Positions 38,207 to 47,228 are shown, numbered from the stretch's first letter. The stretch is 64,000 bases of DNA from Deltaproteobacteria bacterium (GCA_021850095.1 JAJZRX010000002.1:79418-143417); one strand, 5' to 3'. Translations and numbers: made by a program. The notes: generated from the sequence alone by a model not told the origin.

Positions 38207-40735
38207 TCAGGTCCCTCTCGACTTTGCCCGCCGGGTCGGAGTGGCGCTCCAGGGATCGTCCGGCCAGGGATGTTTGGGATAGCGCCCCTTCAATTCTTTT
38301 TTAACCTGCTGATAGGCTCCGTCCCAGAAACCCTTCAGGTCGCGGGTGACCTGGATCGGCCGGCCGGCCGGCGAGAGCAGATGCAGCAGAACCGTGACCC
38401 GCCCATCCGCGATGGCGGGAGTGTCTTTCAGCCCGAACAGTTCCTGCAGTTTGACCGCCAGCACCGGCGCCTCCCCACTGTAATCCAGCCTGATGCGCGA
38501 TCCGCTCGGCACGGTCAGATGGGTGGGCGCCAGCCCATCCAGTTCGCGCTGCTGGCGATAATCCAGGCGCTGCCGCAGCAGATTCGCCAGATCCAGTTGT
38601 GCCAACCTGCGGACACTCCGCACCCCGCCCAGATGCGGCGCCAGCCACTCCTCCAGATCATCCAGCAGCGCAGCGTCGGAGAAATCCGGCCACTCTCGCT
38701 CCGGCAGGGCAGATCGGACCAGCGCCAGCCGCCCCTGCAGTTCACGCACGGCATCACCCATGGTCAACAGCCCCAATCCGGAAGCCCGCACCGCCGCGAC
38801 CACGGCCGGAACCAGTTCCTGGTCCGAGGGAACAAAGGTTTCCACACTGAGCTGCAGCGCCCCCAGCTTTTCCATTCTACGGGCCAGCGCCCGTCCATCC
38901 CGCTCGCTCCAGCTGACGGACGTTTCCTTGAAAATATGCCCGCCCCGCTCCTCCCGGATGATCTCCTCGGAAACTTCGGCCGCCAGATGGATCAGTGCCT
39001 CGGCCTGGCTGCCGCCATCCAGCACGACGGCGACCAGATACTCGGCTCCCCGCACCGCGCAACGCGAAGAAAGGGCGGCTCCACGGCCGTTGGCCAGCAG
39101 ATACCCTTCGGCGTTGGCACTGCGCCGCCGGGCAACCCGATCCGGATAGGCCGCCAGCAGCAGCCGGGAAATCAGGTCGTCATCAAGCGCCGCCGGCTGA
39201 CCAACCGCCGAACAGCCCGCAAGCCGGGCCAGCTGGCCGACCACCCGATCGACATTTTTCAGTGCGGCCTGGTCCAGCCGGTCATCCCCCCTGCCCCGCT
39301 TTCTCCAGTCCCAGAGCGCTTCCAGGCGGTCGGAAACATCCGAATAACTGGCCAGGGCGGTATGCTGCGACCCTGATGACCTGAAAAAATCACGCTCGGA
39401 AAGCAGCGCCGCCAGATCGCAGCCCAACGCAAGGCAACCCAGTTCACGGGCGCGCAGCAGCAGGCGTCCCAGGCGTGGGTGCAGCGGCAGCCGCATCATC
39501 TCCTGCCCCCGGGGCGTAATCCGTCCGGCGCTGTTGAGAGCGTCCAGCTCAACCAGCAGGGCGCGGGCCGCCGCCAGGGCGGCCACCGGGGGCGCATCCA
39601 GCCATTGCAGGGTCAGCGGATCCATGGTTCCCCAGGCGGCCAGTTCCAGCAGCAGCGGCGACAGATCGGTTTCGCGTATCTCGGGCGGCGTATGGGGGAT
39701 CATGGCAGCCAGAGTATGACGGCTGTAGAGCCGGTAGCAGACACCGGGAGCCACCCTTCCGGCCCGCCCCTGACGCTGTTCGGCCGAGGCCCGGGATTCG
39801 CGCAGCGTCACCAGCCGGTTCATGCCGGTTGACGGATCAAACTGCAGCCGGCGGGACACCCCGCAGTCAATCACGACCCTGACCCCTTCAATCGTCAGAC
39901 TGGTCTCGGCAATGCTGGTGGCCAAAACGATTTTACGTTGAGGCCCGGGCTGGATCGCCTTCTGCTGCTGATCGAACGGCAGATCGCCGTACAGCTGGCA
40001 GACGGCAACTCCCCGGGCAGCGATGCCGGACTCGGCCAAGCGGGCAGCGCAGGCGCGGATCTCGCCGGAACCGGGCAGAAAGGCCAGTATATCGCCTTCG
40101 CTTTCGTTCAGGGCCCGCAACACGGCCATCGCCATGCGCTGCGGCAATCTGACAGCGGCCTGCTCATCCAGAAAAATCTCCTCCACCGGATAGGAGCGCC
40201 CTGCGGAGCTGATCACTGGCGCATGGTCCAGCAGGGCCGCCAGCGGCTCGATTTCAAGCGTGGCCGACATGACCAGAATGTTGAGATCGTTTCTGACCTG
40301 CCGCTGAAGGTCCAGGCAGAGCGCCAAGCCAAGATCGGCATGGATGCTGCGCTCATGGAACTCGTCAAAGACCACCAGCACCACCCCTTCCAGCAGCGGA
40401 TCGTTCTGAATCCGCCGGGTCAGGATCCCCTCGGTCACGACCTCGATGCGGGTGGCGGCTGACGTGCGACTGTCGAAGCGGATCGAATAACCGACCGTTT
40501 GTCCGACCTCTTCACCCAGAGAGCGCGCCATCCAACGGGCAGCCGACACGGCCGCAATCCGGCGCGGCTCAAGCATGATGATCCGTCCGGCATCCGGGGG
40601 GATCAGCTCCAGCAGCTCCAGGGGCACCCGGGTGGTTTTGCCGGCGCCGGGCGGCGCGTGCAGAAGGACGTTGGCATGGCTGCGGAGTGCGGAAAGGAGC
40701 TGTGACAGGATGTCGTCAATCGGCAGCGGAATCAT
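38207..40735 (-). CDS. hrpB: ATP-dependent helicase HrpB
   Basis: DEAH-box RNA helicase-like protein of 842 aa, normal for HrpB. Motifs: Walker A APPGAGKTT, DEFHERS, SATLE, QRQGRAGRVAPG, and the C-terminal HrpB domain (GSRIRLDYSGEAPVLAVKLQ, then PTRRAKSRG). ATG 40735 (MIPLPIDDIL) matches the family; the frame runs further upstream through a repeat element and was trimmed. Its cell role is poorly known. Convergent with the WYL gene, 20 bases between stops. Confidence 0.94.
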   Translation of the reverse strand: MIPLPIDDILSQLLSALRSHANVLLHAPPGAGKTTRVPLELLELIPPDAGRIIMLEPRRIAAVSAARWMARSLGEEVGQTVGYSIRFDSRTSAATRIEVVTEGILTRRIQNDPLLEGVVLVVFDEFHERSIHADLGLALCLDLQRQVRNDLNILVMSATLEIEPLAALLDHAPVISSAGRSYPVEEIFLDEQAAVRLPQRMAMAVLRALNESEGDILAFLPGSGEIRACAARLAESGIAARGVAVCQLYGDLPFDQQQKAIQPGPQRKIVLATSIAETSLTIEGVRVVIDCGVSRRLQFDPSTGMNRLVTLRESRASAEQRQGRAGRVAPGVCYRLYSRHTLAAMIPHTPPEIRETDLSPLLLELAAWGTMDPLTLQWLDAPPVAALAAARALLVELDALNSAGRITPRGQEMMRLPLHPRLGRLLLRARELGCLALGCDLAALLSERDFFRSSGSQHTALASYSDVSDRLEALWDWRKRGRGDDRLDQAALKNVDRVVGQLARLAGCSAVGQPAALDDDLISRLLLAAYPDRVARRRSANAEGYLLANGRGAALSSRCAVRGAEYLVAVVLDGGSQAEALIHLAAEVSEEIIREERGGHIFKETSVSWSERDGRALARRMEKLGALQLSVETFVPSDQELVPAVVAAVRASGLGLLTMGDAVRELQGRLALVRSALPEREWPDFSDAALLDDLEEWLAPHLGGVRSVRRLAQLDLANLLRQRLDYRQQRELDGLAPTHLTVPSGSRIRLDYSGEAPVLAVKLQELFGLKDTPAIADGRVTVLLHLLSPAGRPIQVTRDLKGFWDGAYQQVKKELKGRYPKHPWPDDPWSATPTRRAKSRGT

Positions 40736-40820
40736 CGGATAGTCATAAACCCTTGCAGTGGAGATGTGTGAATAGTTACGGCTGAAATGCCTGAAAACAC
40801 ATAAACCTTGAAAAAACATT

Positions 40821-40958
40821 TGAAACACAGAGCAACCGAGCAACGGAGTAAAATAAATCTTCTCGGAAGTCCTTTTTTGAGACTCGCTTTTTTGTGAATG
40901 CTGTTTCTGATGTAAGGTCTTGATTTCTCTGTTGCTCAATTGCTCTGTGTTATTCAAA
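40821..40958. repeat. Intergenic inverted repeat with tandem CAACGGAG arms (copy 3)
   Basis: The left arm (40821-40852) reads ACACAGAG-CAACCGAG-CAACGGAG; the right arm (40924-40958) is its near reverse complement. Arms almost equal those of copy 2 at 12184 while the centres differ. It lies between hrpB and the copper operon in a 463-base gap that also holds the UAS and promoter described separately. Confidence 0.8.
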
Positions 40959-41036
40959 CTGCCGTTTGCAGGATAAGCCGACTTGAACCCTTTAGACAAC
41001 CTTATTTATCCCCGACAGCGTCTCTGCCTTGCAGAA

Positions 41037-41064
41037 GAATATTCAACGCAGCTGAAGAATATTC
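41037..41064 (+). promoter_or_regulatory. Twin activator sites (UAS) of the HMA operon
   Basis: Two perfect palindromes GAATATTC (41037-41044 and 41057-41064) lie 20 bp apart centre to centre, both preceded by GAA. The second is 87 bp ahead of the -24 GG. Like pairs occur at 49576 and 55715, so these are probably binding sites of the NtrC-type regulator at 48054. Confidence 0.65.
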
Positions 41065-41141
41065 CACAACGCCATCCTCTTCCACTACCTACAGACGAGA
41101 CCATCCACAATAGTTACAGCCCGTTACGGTGTTTTTCCAGC

Positions 41142-41159
41142 ATGGCACGTTCCTTGATA
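41142..41159 (+). promoter_or_regulatory. Sigma-54 promoter of the HMA/ABC operon
   Basis: ATGGCACGTTCCTTGATA: the -24 GGCACG is consensus (GG 41144-41145); ten bases on, the -12 reads TTGATA, with GA in place of GC. The promoter at 49671 shares both features. Predicted leader ~30 bases. Confidence 0.65.
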
Positions 41160-41198
41160 GAAGCCAGCCATACAAACACACCGTGGAGGAAACCACAC

Positions 41199-41624
41199 AT
41201 GAAAAACAAATCCTTGAATATCGGCATTATCGTTTCCGTTGTTACCCTTCTGTCCGTGATGGCTTTTTTCGTCAGAACCGGCGCAACCGCCGACTCGGTG
41301 GCGGTTCTGAAGACCAGCGGCATGACCTGCGGCAGCTGTTCCAGCAAGATCAGCGCGGCCCTGGAGGCCTTGAAGGGGGTTGCGGTGACCGAGGTGGACG
41401 TGAACGGCGGCTGGGTGGTCGTCGGTTATGACACCAAGGATGTCAAGCCGGAGGCACTGGCCGAGAAGGTCAGCGGCGCCGGCTATGGTAGCAGCGTGCA
41501 TATGGTGCTGACGCCGGAGCAGTTCAAAGAAATCACCGGCCGCCAGATCGGCGCCAAAGTGGCACAGAAATCGGGATGCTGCGGCAACAAGGGCGGCGGC
41601 TGCGGATCCAGAACTAACAGCTGA
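41199..41624 (+). CDS. Membrane-anchored HMA-domain (MerP/CopZ-like) metal-binding protein
   Basis: A 141-aa protein with an N-terminal signal anchor (IGIIVSVVTLLSVMAFFV), a heavy-metal-associated domain with GMTCGSC (residues ~40-105), and a Cys-rich tail (KSGCCGNKGGGCG). Such domains bind Cu(I), Ag or Hg and hand it to a transporter. ATG 41199 follows GGAGG; the longer upstream frame overlaps the promoter. First gene of an operon with a DUF2318 protein and an ABC exporter, controlled from 41142. Confidence 0.85.
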   Translation: MKNKSLNIGIIVSVVTLLSVMAFFVRTGATADSVAVLKTSGMTCGSCSSKISAALEALKGVAVTEVDVNGGWVVVGYDTKDVKPEALAEKVSGAGYGSSVHMVLTPEQFKEITGRQIGAKVAQKSGCCGNKGGGCGSRTNS

Positions 41625-41654
41625 TACAGCGAACAATAACCAAAGGAGATCAAC

Positions 41655-42119
41655 ATGGCATCAGGTCGCACAAAACAGATCGTAGTGGCAGGTATTGTTA
41701 TGGCAGCGCTGCTGGTTGGCGCAGTCGCCGGGTTTGCCTTCTCGCTGGGCAAGTATGAAAAGGTCAAAGCGAACGGCGGAGTCGTATCGCTGCCGGTTTC
41801 CAAGCTGTCCGATGGCAAGGCCCGCTTCTATAAATTCCAGGACGGCGGCAAGGAGATCGCCTTCTTCGCCATCAAAGCCGCCGACGGCAGCGTCAAAACC
41901 GCTTTTGACGCCTGCGATGCCTGTTATCGCGACAAGAAGGGCTACGAACAGCAGGGCGATAAGATGAACTGCAAAAACTGCAACCAGAAATTCGCGGTCA
42001 ACCGTCTGGGCCCCAACGCCACCGGCGGCTGCAACCCCGGCTACCTGCCGCACCAGTTGAGCGGCAGCACGGTCACTATCTCAATTAATGACCTCAAGGG
42101 CGGAGCGAGATACTTCTGA
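41655..42119 (+). CDS. DUF2318 family membrane-anchored Cys-rich protein
   Basis: A 154-aa protein with one N-terminal span (IVVAGIVMAALLVGAVAGFAF) and the DUF2318 core: CDACYRDKKGYEQQGDKMNC followed by KNCNQKF. The CxxC pairs probably bind iron or another metal; in related loci DUF2318 proteins work with FtsX-type ABC exporters or Ftr-type iron permeases. Its TGA overlaps the permease ATG (TGATG), so translation is coupled. Metal identity is inferred from the copper-type neighbours. Confidence 0.82.
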   Translation: MASGRTKQIVVAGIVMAALLVGAVAGFAFSLGKYEKVKANGGVVSLPVSKLSDGKARFYKFQDGGKEIAFFAIKAADGSVKTAFDACDACYRDKKGYEQQGDKMNCKNCNQKFAVNRLGPNATGGCNPGYLPHQLSGSTVTISINDLKGGARYF

Positions 42120-43279
42120 TGAAACTACACACGATCTCAATCAACAACCTGAAACGCCGCAAGGCCAAGATGGCTTTCCTGACGATCGGCCTGATGGTGG
42201 GGATTGCAACCATCGTCACCCTGGTCACCCTGACCCGCTCCATGTCCAGCGACATCGAACGCAAGATGGACGAGTTCGGCGCCAACATCCTGATCACGCC
42301 CCAGAGCAACGGCCTGGCCATGAACTACGGCGGCATCAGCCTGGGGGGGGTGACCTTCGATCAGCGCGAGATTCTGGAAGAGGATCTGGCCAGGATCAAG
42401 ACCATCACCAACCACAAGAACATCTCGGCCGTTGCGCCAAAGGTGCTGGGCGGCATAAAGATCGGCAGCCACGATGTGCTGCTGGTGGGGGTCAACTTTG
42501 AAAGCGAGTTGAAGATGAAGCAGTGGTGGCAGATCTTCGGCCATGAGCCCAAAGCGGAAAATGACCTGTTACTCGGCTCGGATGCCTCCAGAGTGCTGAA
42601 CGTTTCTTCCGGCGACAGCCTGACCATCAAGGGCGAAACCTTCACCGTGGCCGGCGTACTGGATCAGACCGGCTCCCAGGATGATGCGCTGGTTTTCGCC
42701 TCCCTGCCCAAGGCCCAGAAACTGCTCGGCAAAGAGGGTAAGATCACCTTGGCCGAGGTGGCGGCGCTCTGCTCCGGCTGCCCGATCGGCGACATGGTGA
42801 CCCAGATCGCCGAAAAGCTGCCGGATGCCAAGGTGTCGGCCATCCAGCAGGTCGTGGAGGGGCGCCTTAAAGCCCTGGATCAGTTCAAGCGTTTCTCCTA
42901 CGCCATGGCCGGGGTGGTGGTTTTCATCGGCTCGCTGATCGTCTTTGTCACCATGATGGGCAGCGTCAACGAGCGCACAACTGAAATCGGGGTCTTTCGG
43001 GCCATCGGCTTCCGCAAGAGCCACATCATGCGGATCATCCTGCTGGAAGCGGCCCTGGTCAGCCTGCTGGCCGGCTTCCTGGGCTATGCCGTCGGCATGG
43101 GGGGCGCCAAACTGGCCCTGCCCTTCATGGCCGAAAGCAAAAATGCCGTTCTGGCCTGGGACACAAGCATCGCCTTCGGTTCCATCGCTCTGGCCCTGAC
43201 GCTGGGACTGCTGGCCAGTCTCTACCCGGCCCTGCACGCCAGCAAGATGGACCCGACCGAGGCCTTGCGGGCACTGTAG
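42119..43279 (+). CDS. MacB/FtsX-type ABC permease
   Basis: A 386-aa permease: first span about residues 20-42 (MAFLTIGLMVGIATIVTLVT), a large extracytoplasmic MacB domain, and three C-terminal spans with the FtsX motif ERTTEIGVFRAIGFRKSHIM. It partners the ATPase at 43366. Its TAG stop is supplied by the first bases of a GTAGGGGC repeat element, which separates it from the ATPase. The substrate is unknown; metal or metal-damaged cofactors are possible given the HMA and DUF2318 partners. Confidence 0.9.
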   Translation: MKLHTISINNLKRRKAKMAFLTIGLMVGIATIVTLVTLTRSMSSDIERKMDEFGANILITPQSNGLAMNYGGISLGGVTFDQREILEEDLARIKTITNHKNISAVAPKVLGGIKIGSHDVLLVGVNFESELKMKQWWQIFGHEPKAENDLLLGSDASRVLNVSSGDSLTIKGETFTVAGVLDQTGSQDDALVFASLPKAQKLLGKEGKITLAEVAALCSGCPIGDMVTQIAEKLPDAKVSAIQQVVEGRLKALDQFKRFSYAMAGVVVFIGSLIVFVTMMGSVNERTTEIGVFRAIGFRKSHIMRIILLEAALVSLLAGFLGYAVGMGGAKLALPFMAESKNAVLAWDTSIAFGSIALALTLGLLASLYPALHASKMDPTEALRAL

Positions 43280-43353
43280 GGGCAACCCCGTGTGGTTGCC
43301 CGCTTTGCCGGTACCATGACGTTAATCGGGCGGCCACACGGGGCCGCCCCTAC
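43276..43353. repeat. GTAGGGGC/GCCCCTAC element (copy 1)
   Basis: Ends GTAGGGGC and GCCCCTAC bound two inner inverted repeats (GGGCAACCCC-TGTGGTTGCCC and GGGCGGCCACACGGGGCCGCCC). The permease stop codon lies within it. Similar elements at 44043, 51017 and 52474 also sit between genes of this region. Confidence 0.8.
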
Positions 43354-43365
43354 AAAAGGGAAATT

Positions 43366-44031
43366 ATGGCACTGATAAAAATAACCAACCTGAAAAAACA
43401 GTACACCAGCGGCGACGATACCGTCGAAGCGCTGCGCGGCGTGGACATCTCCATTGAAAAGGGCGAATTCATCACGATCATGGGCCAGTCCGGCTCCGGC
43501 AAAAGCACCCTTTTGTCCGTGCTGGGGGGGATGAACCATCCCAGCGCCGGCGAGGTTGAAATGGCCGGGGTCAAGCTGTACCACTTGCCCGGCGAAAAAC
43601 TGGCCGATTTCCGAGCCCAGAATCTGGGGTTTGTCTTCCAGTCCTTCCACCTGATCTCCTACCTGACCGCCATCGAGAACGTCATGCTGCCGCTGGCGAT
43701 CGTCAAGACCAGCACGGCGGCCAAAAAGAGCGCCGCCCGGCAGGCCCTGGAACAGGTCGGGCTGGGTGCCAAGCTCGACCGCCTGCCCAATCAGCTTTCC
43801 GGCGGCGAACAGGAGCGGGTCGCCATCGCCCGGGCAATCGTCAACAATCCCCATATCCTGCTGGCGGACGAGCCGACCGGCAACCTGGATTCCAAAACCA
43901 GCGACGAAGTCATGGCCCTCTTCCGCACACTGAACGATGCCGGCCAGACGGTGGTGATGGTGACCCATAACCCGGACAACGGCCGTTATGCCGACCGGAC
44001 GATCACCCTCAAGGACGGCATGGTGGTGTAA
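43366..44031 (+). CDS. LolD/MacB-type ABC ATPase
   Basis: A 221-aa ATPase with Walker A GQSGSGKST, Q-loop FVFQSFHLISYLTAIENV, signature LSGGEQERVAIARA, Walker B ILLADEPTGNLDS and H-loop VTHN. It energises the permease at 42119. The gap to the permease is filled by a repeat element; AAAGGG precedes the ATG. The histidine kinase follows after a second such element. Confidence 0.92.
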   Translation: MALIKITNLKKQYTSGDDTVEALRGVDISIEKGEFITIMGQSGSGKSTLLSVLGGMNHPSAGEVEMAGVKLYHLPGEKLADFRAQNLGFVFQSFHLISYLTAIENVMLPLAIVKTSTAAKKSAARQALEQVGLGAKLDRLPNQLSGGEQERVAIARAIVNNPHILLADEPTGNLDSKTSDEVMALFRTLNDAGQTVVMVTHNPDNGRYADRTITLKDGMVV

Positions 44032-44042
44032 CACGGCGAAAC

Positions 44043-44120
44043 GTAGGGGCAACCCGCCGGGTCGCCCGCTTTTGACGTTGGCGACATTCCCGGCCGGGCG
44101 AGTCAACGACTCGCCCCTAC
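44043..44120. repeat. GTAGGGGC/GCCCCTAC element (copy 2)
   Basis: Begins GTAGGGGCAACCCGCCGGG and ends GACTCGCCCCTAC, with inner inverted repeats as in copy 1. It fills the gap between the ABC ATPase and the histidine kinase. Confidence 0.8.
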
Positions 44121-44174
44121 ATGAACCCCCTGCTTTCAGTTCCAATTTTCGGGGGGATGCGCTATAAAAGGCCC

Positions 44175-45269
44175 ATGAACAAAACCGCCCCGCGCATAGG
44201 CCTGCTGGCCCTCTCCATCCTCGGCATCAGCCTGCTGCACTACCTCACCCCGCTGCACCTCCATTATCTGCATGACATCTTTCAGCGTTTCTACTACCTG
44301 CCGATCATCCTGGCCAGCCTCTGGTTCGGCTTTCGCGGCGGCATGGCCTGTTCTCTGGCGGTCAGCATCGTCTACGCCCCCCATATCCTGCTCCAGTGGG
44401 GCGGCGGGCTGACCCTGGAGATGGAGAAATATCTGGAGATCGTCATGTACAACGTGGTCGGCGGAGTCACCGGCCTGCTGGCCCAGCGGGAACGGGAGCG
44501 CAGCCTCGAGCTGCAGCGCACCGCCCAGGGGCTGGAAGAATCCTATAAAAAGCTGCAGAGCCAATCGGAGCGGATCATCGCCGTTGAGGAGCAGCTGCGC
44601 CGGGCGGAACGGCTTTCCACCCTGGGTGAGATGGCGGCGGTGCTGGCCCACGAGATCCGCAATCCACTCGGATCAATCCGCGGCACGGCCGAGATTCTGC
44701 GCGACGATTACCGCCCCGGAGACCCCAAGCACGAGTTCATCGAGATTCAGATCAAGGAAACCGAGCGGCTCAATCATGTGGTTGAGGATTTCCTTCGCAT
44801 GGCACGGCCGCAAGCAGGCCAGATGCAACGCTGCTCGCTGCGGGAGGAGCTGGAAACGATCGTCGTACTGACCGCCAACGATGCCCACCAGCGCGGCATC
44901 AAGCTGACCTTCGAGCCGCTGGAGAACGATCTGGCCGTCACCGGCGATGGAGAAAAGCTGCGCCAGGCCTTCCTCAACATCGTCATCAACGCGCTGCAGG
45001 CCACGCCGGACGGCGGGAGCGTCACCATTTCGACCGACAGCAAGGATGGATTCTGTGAGGTTCGTTTCAGAGATACCGGGGCCGGCATAACACCAGACGC
45101 GTTGGAAAAAATCTTCGAGCCGTTCTTCACTACCAAAGCCGACGGCACCGGCCTTGGATTGGCCATCACCAGAAAAATCATCGAGGCCCACGGAGGAACC
45201 TTGACCGTGGAGAGTGAGATCGGCACAGGGACGACCGTAACCGTCAGGTTGCCGGAAACCAAGACATAG
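44175..45269 (+). CDS. NtrB/ZraS-like sensor histidine kinase
   Basis: A 364-aa kinase. Four or so N-terminal spans (residues ~10-105; LASLWFGFRGGMACSLAVSI) form the sensor, a coiled linker follows, then HisKA with LAHEIRNPLGSIRG (phospho-His ~165) and HATPase_c (NIVINALQATPDGG, RDTGAGI, GTGLGLAITRKI). HEIRNP-type H-boxes pair with NtrC-type regulators. The probable partner is the regulator at 48054, now 2.8 kb away. ATG 44175 is chosen; upstream ATGs at 44121 and 44157 emerge from or abut a repeat element. Confidence 0.88.
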   Translation: MNKTAPRIGLLALSILGISLLHYLTPLHLHYLHDIFQRFYYLPIILASLWFGFRGGMACSLAVSIVYAPHILLQWGGGLTLEMEKYLEIVMYNVVGGVTGLLAQRERERSLELQRTAQGLEESYKKLQSQSERIIAVEEQLRRAERLSTLGEMAAVLAHEIRNPLGSIRGTAEILRDDYRPGDPKHEFIEIQIKETERLNHVVEDFLRMARPQAGQMQRCSLREELETIVVLTANDAHQRGIKLTFEPLENDLAVTGDGEKLRQAFLNIVINALQATPDGGSVTISTDSKDGFCEVRFRDTGAGITPDALEKIFEPFFTTKADGTGLGLAITRKIIEAHGGTLTVESEIGTGTTVTVRLPETKT

Positions 45270-45330
45270 TGCAGATGCTGCCCATGGTCATATGTGGGAA
45301 GTAGCGTATAAATGTTCCATTTGGGGGGAT

Positions 45331-45364
45331 GAGCGGTTCACGCGTGTGCGCGCGTGAACCGCTC
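45331..45364. repeat. Perfect 14-bp inverted repeat at the insertion edge
   Basis: GAGCGGTTCACGCG and CGCGTGAACCGCTC surround TGTGCG. No T tract follows, so it is not a standard terminator. It lies between the kinase stop and the AT-rich inserted genes, close to a likely junction. Confidence 0.7.
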
Positions 45365-45401
45365 AAGTTGAGCAAAGAAATGTTCTGATAAGGAGAATTG
45401 T

Positions 45402-46604
45402 ATGGAGGCGTTATTCACTTTAATTTTCATTGCAGCGTTTATTGCAGGTGCGATCTACATCCCGTATAAAATCTTCAAGGTGATTTTTGTGGGCGAAAAC
45501 CCAAGCGGAACATCAAGCAATGCCCCAACAACTGACTGGAAATGCCCAAAATGTGGATTAATCAATAACGTAGCTGGCTCCACAAGCTGTTTTTGCGGAT
45601 ACGATAAAAACAAACCTGAAATTGAAAAACGAGAAATACGTCAAGAGGATCTAAAATCAAAAACGCCAATTAAGCAACCGGCATATGAGACACCGAAGAG
45701 TTCCAATAGTATTGAGGACTTTGACAATTTGACGCAAGCTGCACTTAGCAGTGCACTATTCGAGAAAAATTTTGAAGTCCTTGGACTATCTCCCAGAGCA
45801 ACTATTGATGAAGTTCGAGAGCGTTGTAAAGAATTGGTCAAGCAATGGCACCCAGACCTGCATAAACACGATCCAGATAAACACAAACAAGCATCAATTA
45901 AAATCCAAGAAATTAAAGCAGCATATGAAGCAATAACATCTGATACTGGAATCGCTACCAGAACAAAATCACAAACATATTCCAATAGTTTAAACAATAA
46001 TTTTGCGACCGAAGACGTAGTTTCCCCACAGAATCGCACATCTCAGCCTTCCCCAAAAAGAGAATCAAAATCATATGCAAAGGCGTGGCCTAGATTTTTT
46101 GCACGGATGTTCGATCTATGGTGGGAGTCTATATTGATTGGTATGTTATCAGCAATTGTGCTGGCACTTATTAGTCCAAATTTTGCTGTTTGGATTAGTA
46201 AGCCTGGCTCAGAAACTCTGTTCGGTATCCTTATTATGCCAATAGCACTTATTTTTGACGCGGCATTGTACTCCTTGGCAGGCAATACGCCTGGTAAAAT
46301 GTTACTTGGATTAAAGGTGACGAGACTTGGTGGCATTCCATTGGAATTTGGCGAGTACTTTTCACGAAATATGTCAGTCTGGTTTAGTGGCCTCGCACTG
46401 GGGTTGCCCCTTATAAATCTTTTTACAATGGCAAATCAGCACAGACGCCTCAGCAAGGGTGAATCGGCAAGCTATGATTATGACTCAAATTATAAAGTAC
46501 TCGCTCAGCCGCCGAGCGGCTTACGAATTACCGCATTTGTCATTCTGTTTGTTTGTCTATTCTTCGTGATGGTGATATTGAACGCCATTGGGAAGAATGG
46601 CTGA
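45402..46604 (+). CDS. Zinc-ribbon, J-domain and RDD-domain fusion protein
   Basis: A 400-aa protein with an N-terminal span, a four-Cys zinc finger of RanBP2/zinc-ribbon type (CPKCGLINN...CFCG, residues ~46-66), a J-domain with intact HPD (VKQWHPDLHKHD, residues ~124-182), a Gln/Asn/Ser linker, then an RDD domain with three to four membrane spans (FFARMFDLWWESILIGML to ~395). J-domains recruit Hsp70, so this may tether DnaK to the membrane. AT-rich, unlike its neighbours, and followed by an attC-like site: probably a captured gene cassette. Confidence 0.82.
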   Translation: MEALFTLIFIAAFIAGAIYIPYKIFKVIFVGENPSGTSSNAPTTDWKCPKCGLINNVAGSTSCFCGYDKNKPEIEKREIRQEDLKSKTPIKQPAYETPKSSNSIEDFDNLTQAALSSALFEKNFEVLGLSPRATIDEVRERCKELVKQWHPDLHKHDPDKHKQASIKIQEIKAAYEAITSDTGIATRTKSQTYSNSLNNNFATEDVVSPQNRTSQPSPKRESKSYAKAWPRFFARMFDLWWESILIGMLSAIVLALISPNFAVWISKPGSETLFGILIMPIALIFDAALYSLAGNTPGKMLLGLKVTRLGGIPLEFGEYFSRNMSVWFSGLALGLPLINLFTMANQHRRLSKGESASYDYDSNYKVLAQPPSGLRITAFVILFVCLFFVMVILNAIGKNG

Positions 46605-46619
46605 AGCTGAAATGGAAAT

Positions 46620-46684
46620 GCCCAACAATCGGCGGTAGACGGGCTTCGCTTACGCTCCGCCGCTGCGCGTCACTGCCGTTATAC
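46620..46684 (+). mobile_element. Integron attC-like recombination site
   Basis: GCCCAAC (46620-46626) and GTTATAC (46678-46684) match the outer core boxes, roughly RYYYAAC and GTTRRRY. Between them CGGCGGTAGACG pairs with CGTCACTGCCG leaving one unpaired A, the extrahelical base typical of folded attC. It lies 15 bases after the J-domain/RDD gene, where a cassette attC belongs. No integrase is in the window. Confidence 0.6.
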
Positions 46685-46756
46685 CAAGAATTAAAAGACC
46701 GAGTTACTTTGCGGGCTTGAGGCCCGAACTAAAACCAAGAATCAGGAGATGCGAAA

Positions 46757-47155
46757 ATGACACCTGAAATTTCCCTTGGCCTCGCTGTTATGACTGTCCT
46801 TAAAGATTGGATCATCCCTATCGGTGCAGTGGTAATGTCAGTGTGGTTCGCCGCATCGGCCAAAAAAGATTCAATCCTCGCTCAATCTGCACTGAACCAA
46901 ATCAGAGATGCCGTAGAAGGTACACAGCGAAAAATGATTGAATCGTCAGTGGGTATTTTGGATTCTCTCCCACAAGTAATATCTGGAAAATCAGTTCTCG
47001 CCATAACACAAGCCATTGAAATAGCGTTAGGCACTATAAAAGAAAACATATCAAACCCGAGAGGCTTATCAAAAGAAGAACACGATCAAAACATGCTCGC
47101 ACTGTCATCGCATCTGAGTATGTTACTTGATCAACTAAAATCATTTGCCAAATAA
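46757..47155 (+). CDS. Small membrane protein of unknown function
   Basis: A 132-aa protein with one N-terminal span (LKDWIIPIGAVVMSVWFAAS) and a helical cytosolic tail. No family recognised. AGGAG lies nine bases ahead of the ATG. AT-rich like the preceding cassette gene. It may be another captured gene, but no second attC-like site is seen after it. Confidence 0.55.
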   Translation: MTPEISLGLAVMTVLKDWIIPIGAVVMSVWFAASAKKDSILAQSALNQIRDAVEGTQRKMIESSVGILDSLPQVISGKSVLAITQAIEIALGTIKENISNPRGLSKEEHDQNMLALSSHLSMLLDQLKSFAK

Positions 47156-47228
47156 GCGAATACGTTCAGCTTCCACCTTTTTCAAGTACTTAGCAGGAAT
47201 ATAGGGACACTCCCCGTATTACAGATTA

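Noticed and set aside
44121..44174. Earlier start for the histidine kinase
   Set aside because: The ATG at 44121 arises at the edge of a repeat element with no ribosome site, and the added residues do not fit the family.
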